Below, one piece after another: positions 25,342 through 33,961 of a stretch of DNA of 63,163 nt (position 1 is the first letter of the stretch; each line of letters begins with the position of its first letter). The notes below the pieces were generated by a model that saw nothing but the letters and a program-made list of their open reading frames with translations, was not told the origin of the DNA and did no database searches. Origin of the DNA: Limnohabitans sp. JirII-31 (GTDB lineage Bacteria > Pseudomonadota > Gammaproteobacteria > Burkholderiales > Burkholderiaceae_C); contig NZ_NESA01000016.1 in assembly GCF_002778315.1 (NCBI RefSeq), positions 1 through 63,163 of the forward strand, in the 5' to 3' direction. Made by a program: the position numbers and the translations under genes.

Positions 25342-26103
25342 TTATTGGGTGCTGGCTGGGGTTGAGGCTTGGCTCAACCAATCGATCAGCAGTTGCGACG
25401 AAGCAGCGGGCCGCTCCATGGTGGCCATGTGGCCCGCATCCAAGATGGTGTGCACGCGTGGGTGCGCAGGGATATACGAAGCAATTTCTTCGTGCTGTGA
25501 CGGTGGTGACCAGCTGTCTTGTTGACCACAAGCCACCAAGGTGGGAATACGCAAGGCCGCCAGCACATCCATGGTGTCAGGGCGGTTGAGCAGCGCCTGA
25601 ATTTGGTTAGCAAACACATCCGCTGATTTGCGCGCCAACATGGCGACGATGGCTTCGATCAAATCGGTATCGGACAAACGCTCAGGGGCCACCATACCCT
25701 GCACCCACACTTGCGCCATGGCACGCACACCTTGCGTACGCGCAATATCGAGCAAGGCGTAGCGTTTGCGCGCCTCCTCCTCACCCACGGCCCCAGCGGC
25801 CTTGGCTTTGTAGCCGGTGTCGAGCAAGGCCAGGCGTGTCACACGCTCGGGCGCACGGCGCATCACCTCCAGCGCCACGCGGCCGCCCATGGAGTGGCCA
25901 GCCATTGCAAACATAGGTGGAGCGGTGGCCAGCAGTTGGTCGGCCATCGTGCCCAAACTGTCCGCCATGCCGTGGTCCACGATGTGGCAATCGGCATACG
26001 CTGCTAATGAGGGCAACAAAGGGTTCCAAACAGCGGCATCACACATGAGGCCAGGAACCAGCAACAGGGCTTGGGGTGAAGTAGCGCAGGAAGTAGGTGT
26101 CAT
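25342..26103 (-). CDS. alpha/beta-fold hydrolase
   Basis: Alpha/beta hydrolase of 253 residues. It starts with PQALLLVPGLMCDAAVW, has the nucleophile elbow AGHSMGGRVALEVM, an acid region ACGQQDSWSPP and a final DAGHMATMERP. This is the general esterase / enol-lactonase-like group. The ATG at 26103 overlaps the upstream gene's stop by four bases (ATGA), which fixes the start. It is the last gene of a four-gene operon with a membrane protein and a winged-helix protein, and is separated from the ABC operon by the dyad region. Confidence 0.87.
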   Translation of the reverse strand: MTPTSCATSPQALLLVPGLMCDAAVWNPLLPSLAAYADCHIVDHGMADSLGTMADQLLATAPPMFAMAGHSMGGRVALEVMRRAPERVTRLALLDTGYKAKAAGAVGEEEARKRYALLDIARTQGVRAMAQVWVQGMVAPERLSDTDLIEAIVAMLARKSADVFANQIQALLNRPDTMDVLAALRIPTLVACGQQDSWSPPSQHEEIASYIPAHPRVHTILDAGHMATMERPAASSQLLIDWLSQASTPASTQ

Positions 26104-26408
26104 GATGGGGCGTGAGTATCCCAGTTCAAAAGCTCTGCCAAACGGCGAATCACCCACTCAGCCTCCATGGCTGACACGGCAGAGACATCGGCCAGCAGGC
26201 CTTGGTAGCAGCGCGCTAACACCTCTTGGGTATCCAGCCCCTGGCTGAATTGCACGGTTTGTGCGTGTTCAGTCAGCAAGTTGGCCATGTCTTCACAGAT
26301 TTCGTAGCGCTGCGCCACCTCTTGGTGGCTGGCACTGGGCTTGGTTTGCCCGGGGCGGACAAACAGGGCGATGAATGACGAGGGAATGTCGATTTGTGAG
26401 TCGGACAT
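26100..26408 (-). CDS. hypothetical protein, 102 residues
   Basis: I do not recognise a family with certainty. The protein is soluble-looking, with no signal or membrane segment. It begins DIPSSFIALFVRPGQTKPSAS and has two amphipathic helical stretches, RYEICEDMANLLTEHAQTV and VSAMEAEWVIRRLAELLNW. Its stop overlaps the downstream hydrolase start by four bases, and its start abuts the winged-helix gene stop without a gap, so it belongs to the same transcript. A partner of the winged-helix protein is possible. Confidence 0.72.
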   Translation of the reverse strand: MSDSQIDIPSSFIALFVRPGQTKPSASHQEVAQRYEICEDMANLLTEHAQTVQFSQGLDTQEVLARCYQGLLADVSAVSAMEAEWVIRRLAELLNWDTHAPS

Positions 26409-26753
26409 TCAGTTGGTGGTCACCGCTTTAGCCATCGCCTCGCCCACACGGTCGAAATACTTTTCAGCCGCCTGTGTAGGAACCAAGTACTTTTTGCGAC
26501 GGTTGGTGCCCCGATGCTCCATGTCAATCAGGCCTACTTGTGCAAGCTGCGTCAGTTTGCGATGGATGGTGGCAGGAGACGCAATGTCGTCCAGTCGCAT
26601 GGCATCCATCACCTTCAAAGGGTCACCTTCGCTGTGCTTGACGGCAATGATTTCGAGCAGCTTTTTAGCTTCCAGATCGATGGAAGATAACGCGCCCGTT
26701 TCGCCTTGGAGCGCCTCAACAAGCGCCAGAAAACTGAGGTATATATTTTTCAT
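26409..26753 (-). CDS. winged-helix DNA-binding protein
   Basis: Protein of 114 residues with a MarR-like winged-helix core: an initial helix LEAKKLLEIIAVKH, then MRLDDIASPATIHRKLTQL as the helix-turn-helix (about 52-70), GLIDMEHRGTNRRKKYLV as the wing, and a C-terminal amphipathic helix. It lies five bases after the membrane-protein gene. It could autoregulate through the palindrome at 27373-27390. It is short for a full MarR protein and lacks a visible ligand domain. Confidence 0.78.
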   Translation of the reverse strand: MKNIYLSFLALVEALQGETGALSSIDLEAKKLLEIIAVKHSEGDPLKVMDAMRLDDIASPATIHRKLTQLAQVGLIDMEHRGTNRRKKYLVPTQAAEKYFDRVGEAMAKAVTTN

Positions 26754-26758
26754 GGAGA

Positions 26759-27331
26759 TTAATCCTTATGAAGTCGCACTAGCACGAACTTTAACAAGAA
26801 ACTAGTCAGAGCGAGCACCAAGACGGTGCCAAACCACTTCCCCACCGCCATTACCGCGACAGCCAAGACAAAATTCTCGGTTCTGCCATTCCAAAAAAAC
26901 CACAGTTGAATGAGGGTTGAACTCAACAAAGAGAACAGTATGGTCATTTTGAAAATAATTTTTGGCGTCAAGCCAGCCAAATTGACGTCCAGCTTGAACC
27001 ACTCCACGGCCAGGTAGCGGGCCAACAACGGCGTGCCTGCGGACAGCAAGCACGTGACCACCGTGAACACGTAGTCACCATTGAAAAAGTAGACGTAATT
27101 GATGGCCAACGAACCCAAGAAAATGCCGACCGCCCCAACCTCAAAAAACACCAACACCAGCAACAAACGCAAACCACTGGGCAAGTAAATCCAATGCACG
27201 CGGTGGGTGAACAGCAGGTCCGAAAACAAAATACCGTTGAGTTCAAACGACGCAAAGTAGGCAGCAGCAGACATCAACACAATCATCAACTTTTGTGTGA
27301 TGGATAAATTTCGTAAAAGGCCCTGTTGCAT
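26759..27331 (-). CDS. MASE1-like integral membrane protein without output domain
   Basis: Membrane protein of 190 residues with five or six hydrophobic segments (for example LMIVLMSAAAYFASF, LRLLLVLVFFEVGAVGIFLG, FVLAVAVMAVGKWFGTVLVL). The segment LFTHRVHWIYLPSGLRLLLVL resembles the start of MASE1 sensory domains, where an HxxWIYLPSGxR-like motif is common. MASE1 is normally fused to a histidine kinase or GGDEF domain; here the protein ends after the membrane part. The ATG at 27331 has GGAG nine bases upstream; a TTG at 27346 is less likely. First gene of a four-gene operon. Confidence 0.7.
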   Translation of the reverse strand: MQQGLLRNLSITQKLMIVLMSAAAYFASFELNGILFSDLLFTHRVHWIYLPSGLRLLLVLVFFEVGAVGIFLGSLAINYVYFFNGDYVFTVVTCLLSAGTPLLARYLAVEWFKLDVNLAGLTPKIIFKMTILFSLLSSTLIQLWFFWNGRTENFVLAVAVMAVGKWFGTVLVLALTSFLLKFVLVRLHKD

Positions 27332-27372
27332 CGCAGCAAACTCCAACTTTTTTTGTTTATGAAGACATGACG

Positions 27373-27390
27373 GTTATCTTGAAAGATAAC
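27373..27390. promoter_or_regulatory. palindrome upstream of the MASE1-like operon
   Basis: Perfect eight-base arms GTTATCTT and AAGATAAC around GA, 42-59 bases upstream of the start at 27331 and 78 bases beyond the glmS stop. No T-run follows on the minus strand, so it is a poor terminator for glmS. An operator for the winged-helix protein of the downstream operon is the better guess. Confidence 0.45.
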
Positions 27391-27467
27391 ACTCGGCAAA
27401 GGGGGAGGACAAGATGCTCACCACACCTACTGGGATACCACCAAGCCTGGGAAATGCACAACCTGCA

Positions 27468-29339
27468 TCACTCCACTGTGACCGACTTCGCCAAGTTACG
27501 CGGCTTGTCCACATCGGTGCCCCGCGCACACGCCGTGTGGTACGCCAACAGTTGCAGCGGCACCACGTGCAAGATGGGCGAGAGCACGCCGTAGTGCTCA
27601 GGCATGCGGATGACGTGCACGCCTTCGCTGCTTTGAATTTTGGTGTCGCCGTCGGCCAGCACATACAACACGCCGCCGCGCGCGCGCACCTCTTGCATAT
27701 TGCTTTTGAGCTTTTCCAGCAAGGCGTCGTTCGGGGCTACGGTGACCACCGGCATGGCACTGGTCACCAAGGCCAAGGGGCCGTGTTTGAGTTCACCCGC
27801 GGCATAGGCCTCGGCATGGATGTAGGTGATTTCTTTGAGCTTGAGCGCGCCTTCCAGGGCGATGGGGTAATGCGTGCCACGGCCCAAGAACAAAGCATTT
27901 TCTTTGGACGCAAAGTCTTGTGCCCACGCGATGAGCTGCGGTTCTAGGTTCAGCACGGCTTGCAAGGCGGCAGGCAAGTGGCGCATGGCCTTGAGGTGTT
28001 CGACTTCTTGCGCGTCGGTCAAATGGCCCTTGGTTTGCGCCAAGGCTAAGGTGAGCAAGAACAAGCCAGCCAGTTGGGTGGTGAAAGCCTTGGTGGAGGC
28101 CACACCAATCTCGGCCCCCGCGCGCGTGACGTAGGCCAACTGGCACTCGCGCACCATGGCCGAAGTGGCCACATTGCAAATGGTGAGGGTGTGTGTGAGC
28201 CCCAGGCTTTGCGCATGGCGCAGCGCGGCCAATGTGTCCGCCGTTTCGCCCGACTGGCTGATGGTGACGACCAAGGTCTTGGGGTTGGGCACCGATTCGC
28301 GGTAACGGTACTCGCTGGCAATCTCCACCTGACAGGGCACTTTGGCAATGGCCTCGATCCAGTACTTGGCCACGCAGCCGCTGTAATAGCTGGTGCCACA
28401 GGCCAAGATCAGCACGTTGTCGATGGCTTTGAACACTGAATAGGCGCCGTCGCCAAACAACTCGGGCACGATGCCCTCGACCCCTTCCAGGGTGTCGGCA
28501 ATGGCGCGGGGTTGTTCAAAAATTTCTTTTTGCATGTAGTGGCGGTAAGGCCCCAACTCGGCGGCCCCGCTGTGGGCGTGCACGGTTTTAACGACACGGG
28601 TCACCGGCTGACGCGCCTTGTCAAACACCCAGTACTTGCCCAGTTGCAGGTCGACCAAGTCGCCCTCTTCGAGGTAGACAATTTGGTCGGTCACGCCGGC
28701 CAAGGCCATGGCGTCGCTGGCCAAAAAGGTTTCAGCACCGTCTTGACCAACGCCCAAGATCAAAGGCGAACCGGCACGCGCCCCAATGACGCGGTGTGGC
28801 TCGTCTTTGTGGAACACGGCAATCGCATAAGCCCCCGTCAAATGCGCCAAAGCGGCTTTGACGGCTTCAAAAATGTCGCCGTTGTAGAGGCTGTCGACCA
28901 AGTGGGCAATGACCTCGGTGTCGGTCTGGCTATAAAACACATAGCCCTTGGCTTGCAGCTCAGCACGCAATTCGTCGTGGTTTTCAATGATGCCGTTGTG
29001 CACCAAGGCCACACGGCCCGGGCGTTGGTCAGCGTCAGCACCAGGCCCGTGGCTGAAGTGGGGGTGGGCGTTGTGCACCGCTGGCACACCGTGGGTGGCC
29101 CAGCGGGTGTGGGCAATGCCGGTGCCGCCTTCGATGTGGTCATCGGCCACTTGGGTCATGAGCTCAGACACGCGGGCGGTGCTGCGCGCACGCTGCAAGC
29201 CGCCTTGCTTAGCGCCCAAGCTGGCGGCATGCACGGCCACGCCACACGAGTCGTACCCCCGGTACTCCAGGCGCTGCAAGCCTTGAACAAGGATGGGGAC
29301 GATGTTGCGCGATGAAACTGCTCCGACGATGCCGCACAT
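27468..29339 (-). CDS. glmS: glutamine-fructose-6-phosphate aminotransferase (isomerizing)
   Basis: GlmS, 623 residues, makes glucosamine-6-phosphate from fructose-6-phosphate and glutamine, the first step to UDP-GlcNAc. The ATG at 29339 places the catalytic Cys directly after Met ([13 protein letters not shown]); an ATG three codons upstream would block it. The glutaminase domain includes [10 protein letters not shown], and two SIS domains follow (CGTSYYSG and [21 protein letters not shown]). The C-terminus [13 protein letters not shown] is the standard end. glmU lies about 2.7 kb away on the same strand. No glmS ribozyme is expected in this lineage and none was seen. Confidence 0.98.
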   Translation of the reverse strand: MCGIVGAVSSRNIVPILVQGLQRLEYRGYDSCGVAVHAASLGAKQGGLQRARSTARVSELMTQVADDHIEGGTGIAHTRWATHGVPAVHNAHPHFSHGPGADADQRPGRVALVHNGIIENHDELRAELQAKGYVFYSQTDTEVIAHLVDSLYNGDIFEAVKAALAHLTGAYAIAVFHKDEPHRVIGARAGSPLILGVGQDGAETFLASDAMALAGVTDQIVYLEEGDLVDLQLGKYWVFDKARQPVTRVVKTVHAHSGAAELGPYRHYMQKEIFEQPRAIADTLEGVEGIVPELFGDGAYSVFKAIDNVLILACGTSYYSGCVAKYWIEAIAKVPCQVEIASEYRYRESVPNPKTLVVTISQSGETADTLAALRHAQSLGLTHTLTICNVATSAMVRECQLAYVTRAGAEIGVASTKAFTTQLAGLFLLTLALAQTKGHLTDAQEVEHLKAMRHLPAALQAVLNLEPQLIAWAQDFASKENALFLGRGTHYPIALEGALKLKEITYIHAEAYAAGELKHGPLALVTSAMPVVTVAPNDALLEKLKSNMQEVRARGGVLYVLADGDTKIQSSEGVHVIRMPEHYGVLSPILHVVPLQLLAYHTACARGTDVDKPRNLAKSVTVE

Positions 29340-29388
29340 GTTTTGCACTCCTGAATAACGTTGCTGCGGATCGTAGGCTGCGCAGAAA

Positions 29389-29468
29389 GAAATTTCTCTA
29401 CTATTTTTTGATTTATATGGATTTAAATTTCATGAATCATTGATATTGAAATTAAATTTCTTTATCAT
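29389..29468. promoter_or_regulatory. AT-rich divergent control region of glmS and the Lrp-family gene
   Basis: This 136-base interval is much richer in A+T than its surroundings. It holds the palindromes GAAATTTC (29389-29396) and GAAATTAAATTTC (29448-29460). A sigma-70-like pair on the plus strand is TTGATA (29440-29445) and TATCAT (29463-29468), 17 bases apart, with the second palindrome in the spacer. Lrp-family proteins bind AT-rich degenerate dyads and often autoregulate, which fits this layout. The elements are seen; binding is inference. Confidence 0.5.
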
Positions 29469-29475
29469 CTAATTT

Positions 29476-29964
29476 ATGGAAGAAATAGATGCCATTGATT
29501 TGCAGATTTTGGACTTGCTCCAACACGACGCCAGCCTGAGCAATGTAGCTTTGGCCGAGCGCGTGAAGGTGTCGCCACCCACGTGCTTGCGCCGCGTCAA
29601 GCGTTTGCAGCAAGAGGGCTGGATAGAGCGCCAAGTGGCCGTGCTCAACGCCGACCGCTTGAGCGCCGCACAAGGACCCGCCTTGAGTGCGCTGGTGGAA
29701 GTGACGCTGGACCGGCAGGGGAGCGAACACATGGATGCGTTCGAACAACGCGCAGTGGCCGAAGACGCGGTGCAACAGTGTTGGCGTGTGTCACCGGGGC
29801 CCGACTTCATGTTGGTACTGCAAACCGCCGACATGCCGAGCTACCTGGCGCTGACGCAGCGCCTCTTTACGCAAGACGCCAATGTGCGCAACGTGAAAGC
29901 GTTTTTCAGCGTGAAGCGGGCCAAGTTCAGCAGCACGTGGCCGCTGCGAATTCAAAGAACTTAA
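29476..29964 (+). CDS. Lrp/AsnC-family transcriptional regulator
   Basis: Regulator of 162 residues. The N-terminal helix-turn-helix is LSNVALAERVKVSPPTCLRR (about 21-40), followed by a RAM ligand-binding domain with GPDFMLVLQTADMPSYLAL. It is divergent from glmS. No Shine-Dalgarno sequence precedes the ATG, and the best promoter hexamers end only seven bases before it, so the transcript may be leaderless. Its stop codon shares TTAA with the stop of the convergent PIN gene. Likely senses an amino acid and controls itself and perhaps neighbours. Confidence 0.93.
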   Translation: MEEIDAIDLQILDLLQHDASLSNVALAERVKVSPPTCLRRVKRLQQEGWIERQVAVLNADRLSAAQGPALSALVEVTLDRQGSEHMDAFEQRAVAEDAVQQCWRVSPGPDFMLVLQTADMPSYLALTQRLFTQDANVRNVKAFFSVKRAKFSSTWPLRIQRT

Positions 29965-30377
29965 GCGCCTAAAAATACCAAGGCTTGCTGAGGCGAGAGA
30001 ACTTGCAAGCCAGGAATCGCCACCATGTCCAGCAAGTCTTTGTCACCACTGATCAAGGCAGCGGCGCTGGCCTGGAGGGCGGTCTCAACCATTTTGTCGT
30101 CATCACGGTCGCGGCAATACAAGCCCGGTACACCGATCTCGACCCAGTGCGCACAAGCATTGAAGTCATGGAGCAAGCGCTCACGCGACTCCAAGGAAAT
30201 GAAGCGGTCGAACTTGGGGCGGTAAAGACGTGTCCGCAGCTCATCGAACGTGGCTTGCGAAAAAACCAAACGGTGCTTCGCCAAAGCCAATTGGACCAGC
30301 TTGGCAGGTGCGCCTTGTGTGGACAAGGCCGCACTGATCAACACATTGGTGTCGATGACCAGCTTAAGACTCGTCAC
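29961..30377 (-). CDS. PIN-domain toxin
   Basis: PIN-family ribonuclease toxin of 138 residues. Acidic active-site residues are seen at D9 (VIDTNVLISA), in FDELRTRL, and in RDRDDDKMVETAL and ISGDKDLLDM. These are the usual four metal-binding clusters, so the protein looks intact. The start overlaps the upstream antitoxin by 14 bases. This class, sometimes called putative toxin component of PIN family, cleaves RNA when free of its antitoxin. Confidence 0.9.
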   Translation of the reverse strand: MTSLKLVIDTNVLISAALSTQGAPAKLVQLALAKHRLVFSQATFDELRTRLYRPKFDRFISLESRERLLHDFNACAHWVEIGVPGLYCRDRDDDKMVETALQASAAALISGDKDLLDMVAIPGLQVLSPQQALVFLGA

Positions 30378-30615
30378 GCAGCAAATCTTCGAGCAGCTCG
30401 GGGGTCATGCCCGCTTTTTCGGCTTGCATGGCGGTGTCTTGCAGGGTGTGCTGCAAGCGATTGGCGTAAAACTCGCGCATCGCTTCGTAGTCTTGGGCCG
30501 AGACCATCACCCCGACCACCCGATCACGGCGCATGACACGCACGGGCTCGCGCTGGGCCAAGTCAATGAATTGACCGAATTGGGTTTTTGCTTCGTTGGC
30601 GGAAAAAGTTTGCAT
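30364..30615 (-). CDS. Phd/YefM-type antitoxin
   Basis: Antitoxin of 83 residues. The N-terminus MQTFSANEAKTQFGQFIDLAQ followed by EPVRVMRRDRVVGVMVS is the standard Phd/YefM DNA-binding fold. The C-terminal tail QAEKAGMTPELLEDLLRDES should wrap the PIN toxin. Antitoxin comes first and overlaps the toxin gene by 14 bases, ensuring coupling. A perfect 18-bp palindrome lies 15 bases upstream and is the probable autoregulatory site. Confidence 0.9.
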   Translation of the reverse strand: MQTFSANEAKTQFGQFIDLAQREPVRVMRRDRVVGVMVSAQDYEAMREFYANRLQHTLQDTAMQAEKAGMTPELLEDLLRDES

Positions 30616-30621
30616 ACGCCA

Positions 30622-30651
30622 AATTTAGCACGAATCGAACGATTCGTTCAA
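30622..30651 (-). promoter_or_regulatory. promoter and operator of the Phd/PIN pair
   Basis: On the minus strand a -35-like TTGAAC (30651-30646) and a -10-like TAAATT (30627-30622) are 18 bases apart. A perfect palindrome, ACGAATCG-AA-CGATTCGT (30630-30647), fills the spacer and touches the -35 box. A bound antitoxin dimer would exclude RNA polymerase, the classic arrangement for toxin-antitoxin autoregulation. It lies between the glmU stop and the antitoxin start. Confidence 0.72.
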
Positions 30652-30660
30652 GCCATGAGG

Positions 30661-32055
30661 CTACTTTGGGGTTTTAACAGGCCGCTTGTAATTGGCCATG
30701 CTCACCTGCTTGCCCCGCGCCACGCTCAAAGCACCGGGCTCGGTGCTCTTGGTGATGGTGGAGCCAGCGCCCACCGTGCCGCCCGCGCCAATGGTGACGG
30801 GCGCGACCAACACGCAGTTGCTGCCCACATGCACATCGGCTTCGATGACGGTGCGGTGTTTGTTGGCACCGTCGTAGTTGGCGGTGATGCTGCCCGCGCC
30901 AAAGTTGACGCGCTCGCCCACCGTGGCGTCGCCCAAATAGGCCAAGTGGTTGGCCTTGGCGCCACGGGCCAGGGTGGAGTTTTTGACCTCCACAAAGTTG
31001 CCAATGTGCACCTCTGCGGCCAGTTGTGCACCGGGGCGCAAGCGGGCAAAGGGGCCAATCAGGGCGCCCTCCCCCACGGCCACGCCGAGTTGTTCGCCAT
31101 CAATATGGGTGAAGGGGTGAATCACCGCACCCGCTTCGATGACGCAGTTGGCGATGACGCAGTTCGCACCGATCTTCACGCCTTGGCCCAAAAACACTTG
31201 ACCTTGAAAGATGCAGTTCACATCAATCTCCACATCTTGCGCGCAATGCAAGCTGCCGCGCACATCAAAGCGTGCGGGGTCGATGATGCGCACACCCTCG
31301 GCCATCAAGGCCTGGGCTTGGCGCAGCTGAAACGCACGTTCCAACTCGGCCAGTTGCGTGGGGCTGTTGACACCGGCCACTTGGGCCGGGTCGGCAATTT
31401 GGTGACCCACCACCGACACACCATCGGCCACGGCAAACTTGACCACATCGGTCAGGTAGTACTCCTGTTGCGCGTTGTGGTTGTCCAAGCGCGCCAGCCA
31501 GGGTTTGAGCAACTTGGCGGGCACCGCCATGATGCCGCTGTAGACCTCGCGAATGGCGCGTTGTGCGTCGCTGGCGTCTTTGTGCTCCACGATGGCTTGC
31601 ACTTGGCCGTCGGCATTGCGCACGATGCGACCGTAGCCCGTGGGGTCGTCAAACGCGATGGTCAACAAGGCCAAGTGTTGGCCTGCGCAGGCGTCGATCA
31701 AGGCTTGCAAGGTGTCGGCCTGGGTCAAGGGCACATCGCCCGAGAGCACCACCACCACCGCGTCGTCACCCAACAAAGGCACGGTTTGTTGCACCGCATG
31801 GCCCGTGCCGAGCTGGGGCATTTGGCGGGCGAACTGCAAGCCGTCTCCTGGATTGGCCTGCTGCAACGCGGCCTCTACCTGTTCTGCACCATGCCCCGTG
31901 ATGACGATGGTGTGGCGTGCCTGCAAGCTGCGTGCGGTGTCGATCACATGTTGCACCAAAGCCTTGCCGGCCAAGCGGTGCAAAACCTTAGGCATACTGC
32001 TCTTCATGCGTGTGCCTTTGCCGGCCGCCATGATCACCACATCCAACACTGTCAT
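30661..32055 (-). CDS. glmU: bifunctional UDP-GlcNAc pyrophosphorylase / GlcN-1-P acetyltransferase
   Basis: GlmU, 464 residues, carries out the last two steps to UDP-N-acetylglucosamine. The N-terminal uridylyltransferase has MAAGKGTRMKSSMPKVLH, and the C-terminal left-handed beta-helix has hexapeptide repeats and the NFVEVKNSTLARGAKANHL stretch. The ATG at 32055 is preferred because AAGGA lies about nine bases upstream; the ATG three codons earlier sits on top of that ribosome site. The start codon overlaps that of the divergent lipoprotein gene. Confidence 0.97.
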   Translation of the reverse strand: MTVLDVVIMAAGKGTRMKSSMPKVLHRLAGKALVQHVIDTARSLQARHTIVITGHGAEQVEAALQQANPGDGLQFARQMPQLGTGHAVQQTVPLLGDDAVVVVLSGDVPLTQADTLQALIDACAGQHLALLTIAFDDPTGYGRIVRNADGQVQAIVEHKDASDAQRAIREVYSGIMAVPAKLLKPWLARLDNHNAQQEYYLTDVVKFAVADGVSVVGHQIADPAQVAGVNSPTQLAELERAFQLRQAQALMAEGVRIIDPARFDVRGSLHCAQDVEIDVNCIFQGQVFLGQGVKIGANCVIANCVIEAGAVIHPFTHIDGEQLGVAVGEGALIGPFARLRPGAQLAAEVHIGNFVEVKNSTLARGAKANHLAYLGDATVGERVNFGAGSITANYDGANKHRTVIEADVHVGSNCVLVAPVTIGAGGTVGAGSTITKSTEPGALSVARGKQVSMANYKRPVKTPK

Positions 32056-32935
32056 GTCATTCATCCTTTTATTGCGAAGAATTATCCGCCAAGCCTTTCT
32101 TTGGCTAGGGGTGTTGGCATTCGCATGTCTGAGCGGGTGCAGCACGATCAAACTGGTCTATAACCAGAGCGATGACTTGCTTTACTGGTGGGTGGACGCC
32201 TATGTCGACTTGGAGGCCGAGCAAAAAGCCAGCACCCGAGAAGCGCTCAGCGAGCTACAGCGTTGGCACCGTCAACAGCAGCTGCCCGAGTACGTGGCGC
32301 TGCTGCAAAAAGCACGCAGCATGGCGCTGCAAGACGTCACGGCGGCCCAAGTGTGCGCAACGACCGAAGACATGAAGACCAGCTTCCTGACGCTGCTGCG
32401 CCACATCGAACCCGCTGCTGCACGACTTGGCACGCAACTCAACGCCCAGCAGCTCCAACACATGCGCAAGCGCTATGACAAGACCAACAAAGAGTGGCGC
32501 TCCGATTGGCTCGAAGGCAGCGCAGAGAAACGCTTGCGTTACCGCACCAAGCAGGCCTTGAACAGGTTGGAAGACTTTTATGGCCGACTCGATGACCCGC
32601 AACGCGAAGTGTTGAACCACTGGCTGAACGAATCCATCTTTGATGCAACCACCCAATATGCCGAACGCGAACGCCGCCAGGCCGACAGCTTGCAAACTTT
32701 GCAGCGCATGGCCGCAGCGCCAAGCACAGCACAAACACTGCTGCGCACCTGGATCGACAGGGCTTTCAATTCACCCAACGAGCAATACCGCAGCTACAGC
32801 CAAGCCTTATGGCAAGAAAACTGCACGGGCTTTGCCAAACTGCACAACAGCACCACCCAAGCGCAACGCCAACGCTTGGTCGAGACCTTGCGCGGCTACG
32901 AAACCGATTTGAAAACGCTGATCAGTCAAAAATAA
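32054..32935 (+). CDS. DUF6279-type lipoprotein
   Basis: Predicted lipoprotein of 293 residues. The N-terminus has basic residues (LLRRIIRQ), a hydrophobic core and the lipobox LSGC with C29. The mature part is helical and rich in Arg/Gln (LYWWVDAYVDLEAEQKAST, YDKTNKEWRSDWLEGSAEKRLRYR), the look of the DUF6279 family. Function is unknown. The ATG at 32054 overlaps the glmU start codon on the other strand (CATG), so the two promoters lie inside each other's coding regions; a later TTG at 32072 is possible but has no ribosome site. Confidence 0.8.
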   Translation: MSFILLLRRIIRQAFLWLGVLAFACLSGCSTIKLVYNQSDDLLYWWVDAYVDLEAEQKASTREALSELQRWHRQQQLPEYVALLQKARSMALQDVTAAQVCATTEDMKTSFLTLLRHIEPAAARLGTQLNAQQLQHMRKRYDKTNKEWRSDWLEGSAEKRLRYRTKQALNRLEDFYGRLDDPQREVLNHWLNESIFDATTQYAERERRQADSLQTLQRMAAAPSTAQTLLRTWIDRAFNSPNEQYRSYSQALWQENCTGFAKLHNSTTQAQRQRLVETLRGYETDLKTLISQK

Positions 32936-32936
32936 A

Positions 32937-33929
32937 TCAGGCCTGCAGCGCGGCCCACATGTCTTTATCGCGCTCAGCCGTCCAGATGCGTGGGTTCTTG
33001 ATGCCTTGGGCTTCGTCGTAGGCACGGCTCACATCAAACGGCAAGCAGTGTTCGTAAATGAACACATGGCCAAAAATCGGATCCATACTTTGGCGCGTCA
33101 ACGCCATGGAGGCTTTGAGATCCAAGCCCTGCTTGGCAGCTTCCTTGCCACAGCCAAACAAGGTTTCCACCCAGCGCTTGGTGTAGTCCAAGGCCTTGTT
33201 GACATTGGCGTGGCCAATCATGGCTTCACCGCGCCCAGGCACGATGGCCTCGGCATTCAACGCGCGCAAGGCTTCGAGCGTGGCAGGCCATTCTTCGAGT
33301 TGGGCGTCACCGGTGTAAACACCGGCTTCGTACTCCACCAAGTCGCCACTGAACAGCACCTTCTCAGCCTCGACCCAGGCAATGGTGTCGCCACGCGTGT
33401 GGCCTGCACCGGGGTGCCAGATGTCCACTTTCACGCCCCCTAAGTCGATGCACAAAGAGCCTTGGCGACCCGGCTGCCCATCGCCCACCACCATCGTGGG
33501 CCAGGTCAAACCGGGAATGCCTTCGACACCACGGAACAAACGTGGGAAGCGCTCGATCTCGCTTTGCATGTCTTGGGCGCCACGCTCGACGATGAGCTCA
33601 TACGTGCCACGGCTGGCAATGATTTCGGTCGCACCTTCGGCTGCGTAGGCGCTGGCCCCCAGCACACGCACCGCGTGGTAGTGGGTCAACAACACGTACT
33701 TGATGGGCTTGTCACTGACGGTGCGGATTTTGGCAATCAGGTCGCGCGCCATGGCGGGCGTGGCGGTGGCGTCACTCACCAAGATGTATTTGTCGCCAAT
33801 GATCACGCCCGAATTGGGGTCGCCTTCAGCGGTGTAGGCCCAGCAATGCGCACTGAGTTGCTGGAAGGTGATTTTTTTCTCATCCAGGTCAGCTTGACTG
33901 GCAAAGGCTTTGGTGGGAGCGGTGGACAT
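32937..33929 (-). CDS. metallo-beta-lactamase-fold protein with altered metal motif
   Basis: MBL-fold protein of 330 residues. Where HxHxDH is expected it has H83-Y-H85-A-V-R88, so the Asp and His of the second metal site are replaced. H177 (GAGHTRGDT) and D196 (FSGDLVEY) remain, so one metal may still bind. The body is otherwise well formed, with no signal peptide. The start has AGGAGA eight bases upstream and a TAAAAT -10-like box at 33965-33960. A 34-bp dyad further upstream suggests control by the TetR protein encoded next. Substrate unknown. Confidence 0.85.
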   Translation of the reverse strand: MSTAPTKAFASQADLDEKKITFQQLSAHCWAYTAEGDPNSGVIIGDKYILVSDATATPAMARDLIAKIRTVSDKPIKYVLLTHYHAVRVLGASAYAAEGATEIIASRGTYELIVERGAQDMQSEIERFPRLFRGVEGIPGLTWPTMVVGDGQPGRQGSLCIDLGGVKVDIWHPGAGHTRGDTIAWVEAEKVLFSGDLVEYEAGVYTGDAQLEEWPATLEALRALNAEAIVPGRGEAMIGHANVNKALDYTKRWVETLFGCGKEAAKQGLDLKASMALTRQSMDPIFGHVFIYEHCLPFDVSRAYDEAQGIKNPRIWTAERDKDMWAALQA

Positions 33930-33961
33930 AGAACTTGTCTCCTGGTTGTATTGGCATCGAT

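Noticed and set aside
27373..27390. Terminator of glmS
   Set aside because: Perfect stem but A+T-rich and without a T-run in the right direction; treated as an operator candidate.
30250..32163. A 637-codon open frame antisense to glmU and the PIN/Phd pair
   Set aside because: Covers three real genes on the other strand; His/Gly/Gln-rich with no domain; glmU is unambiguous.
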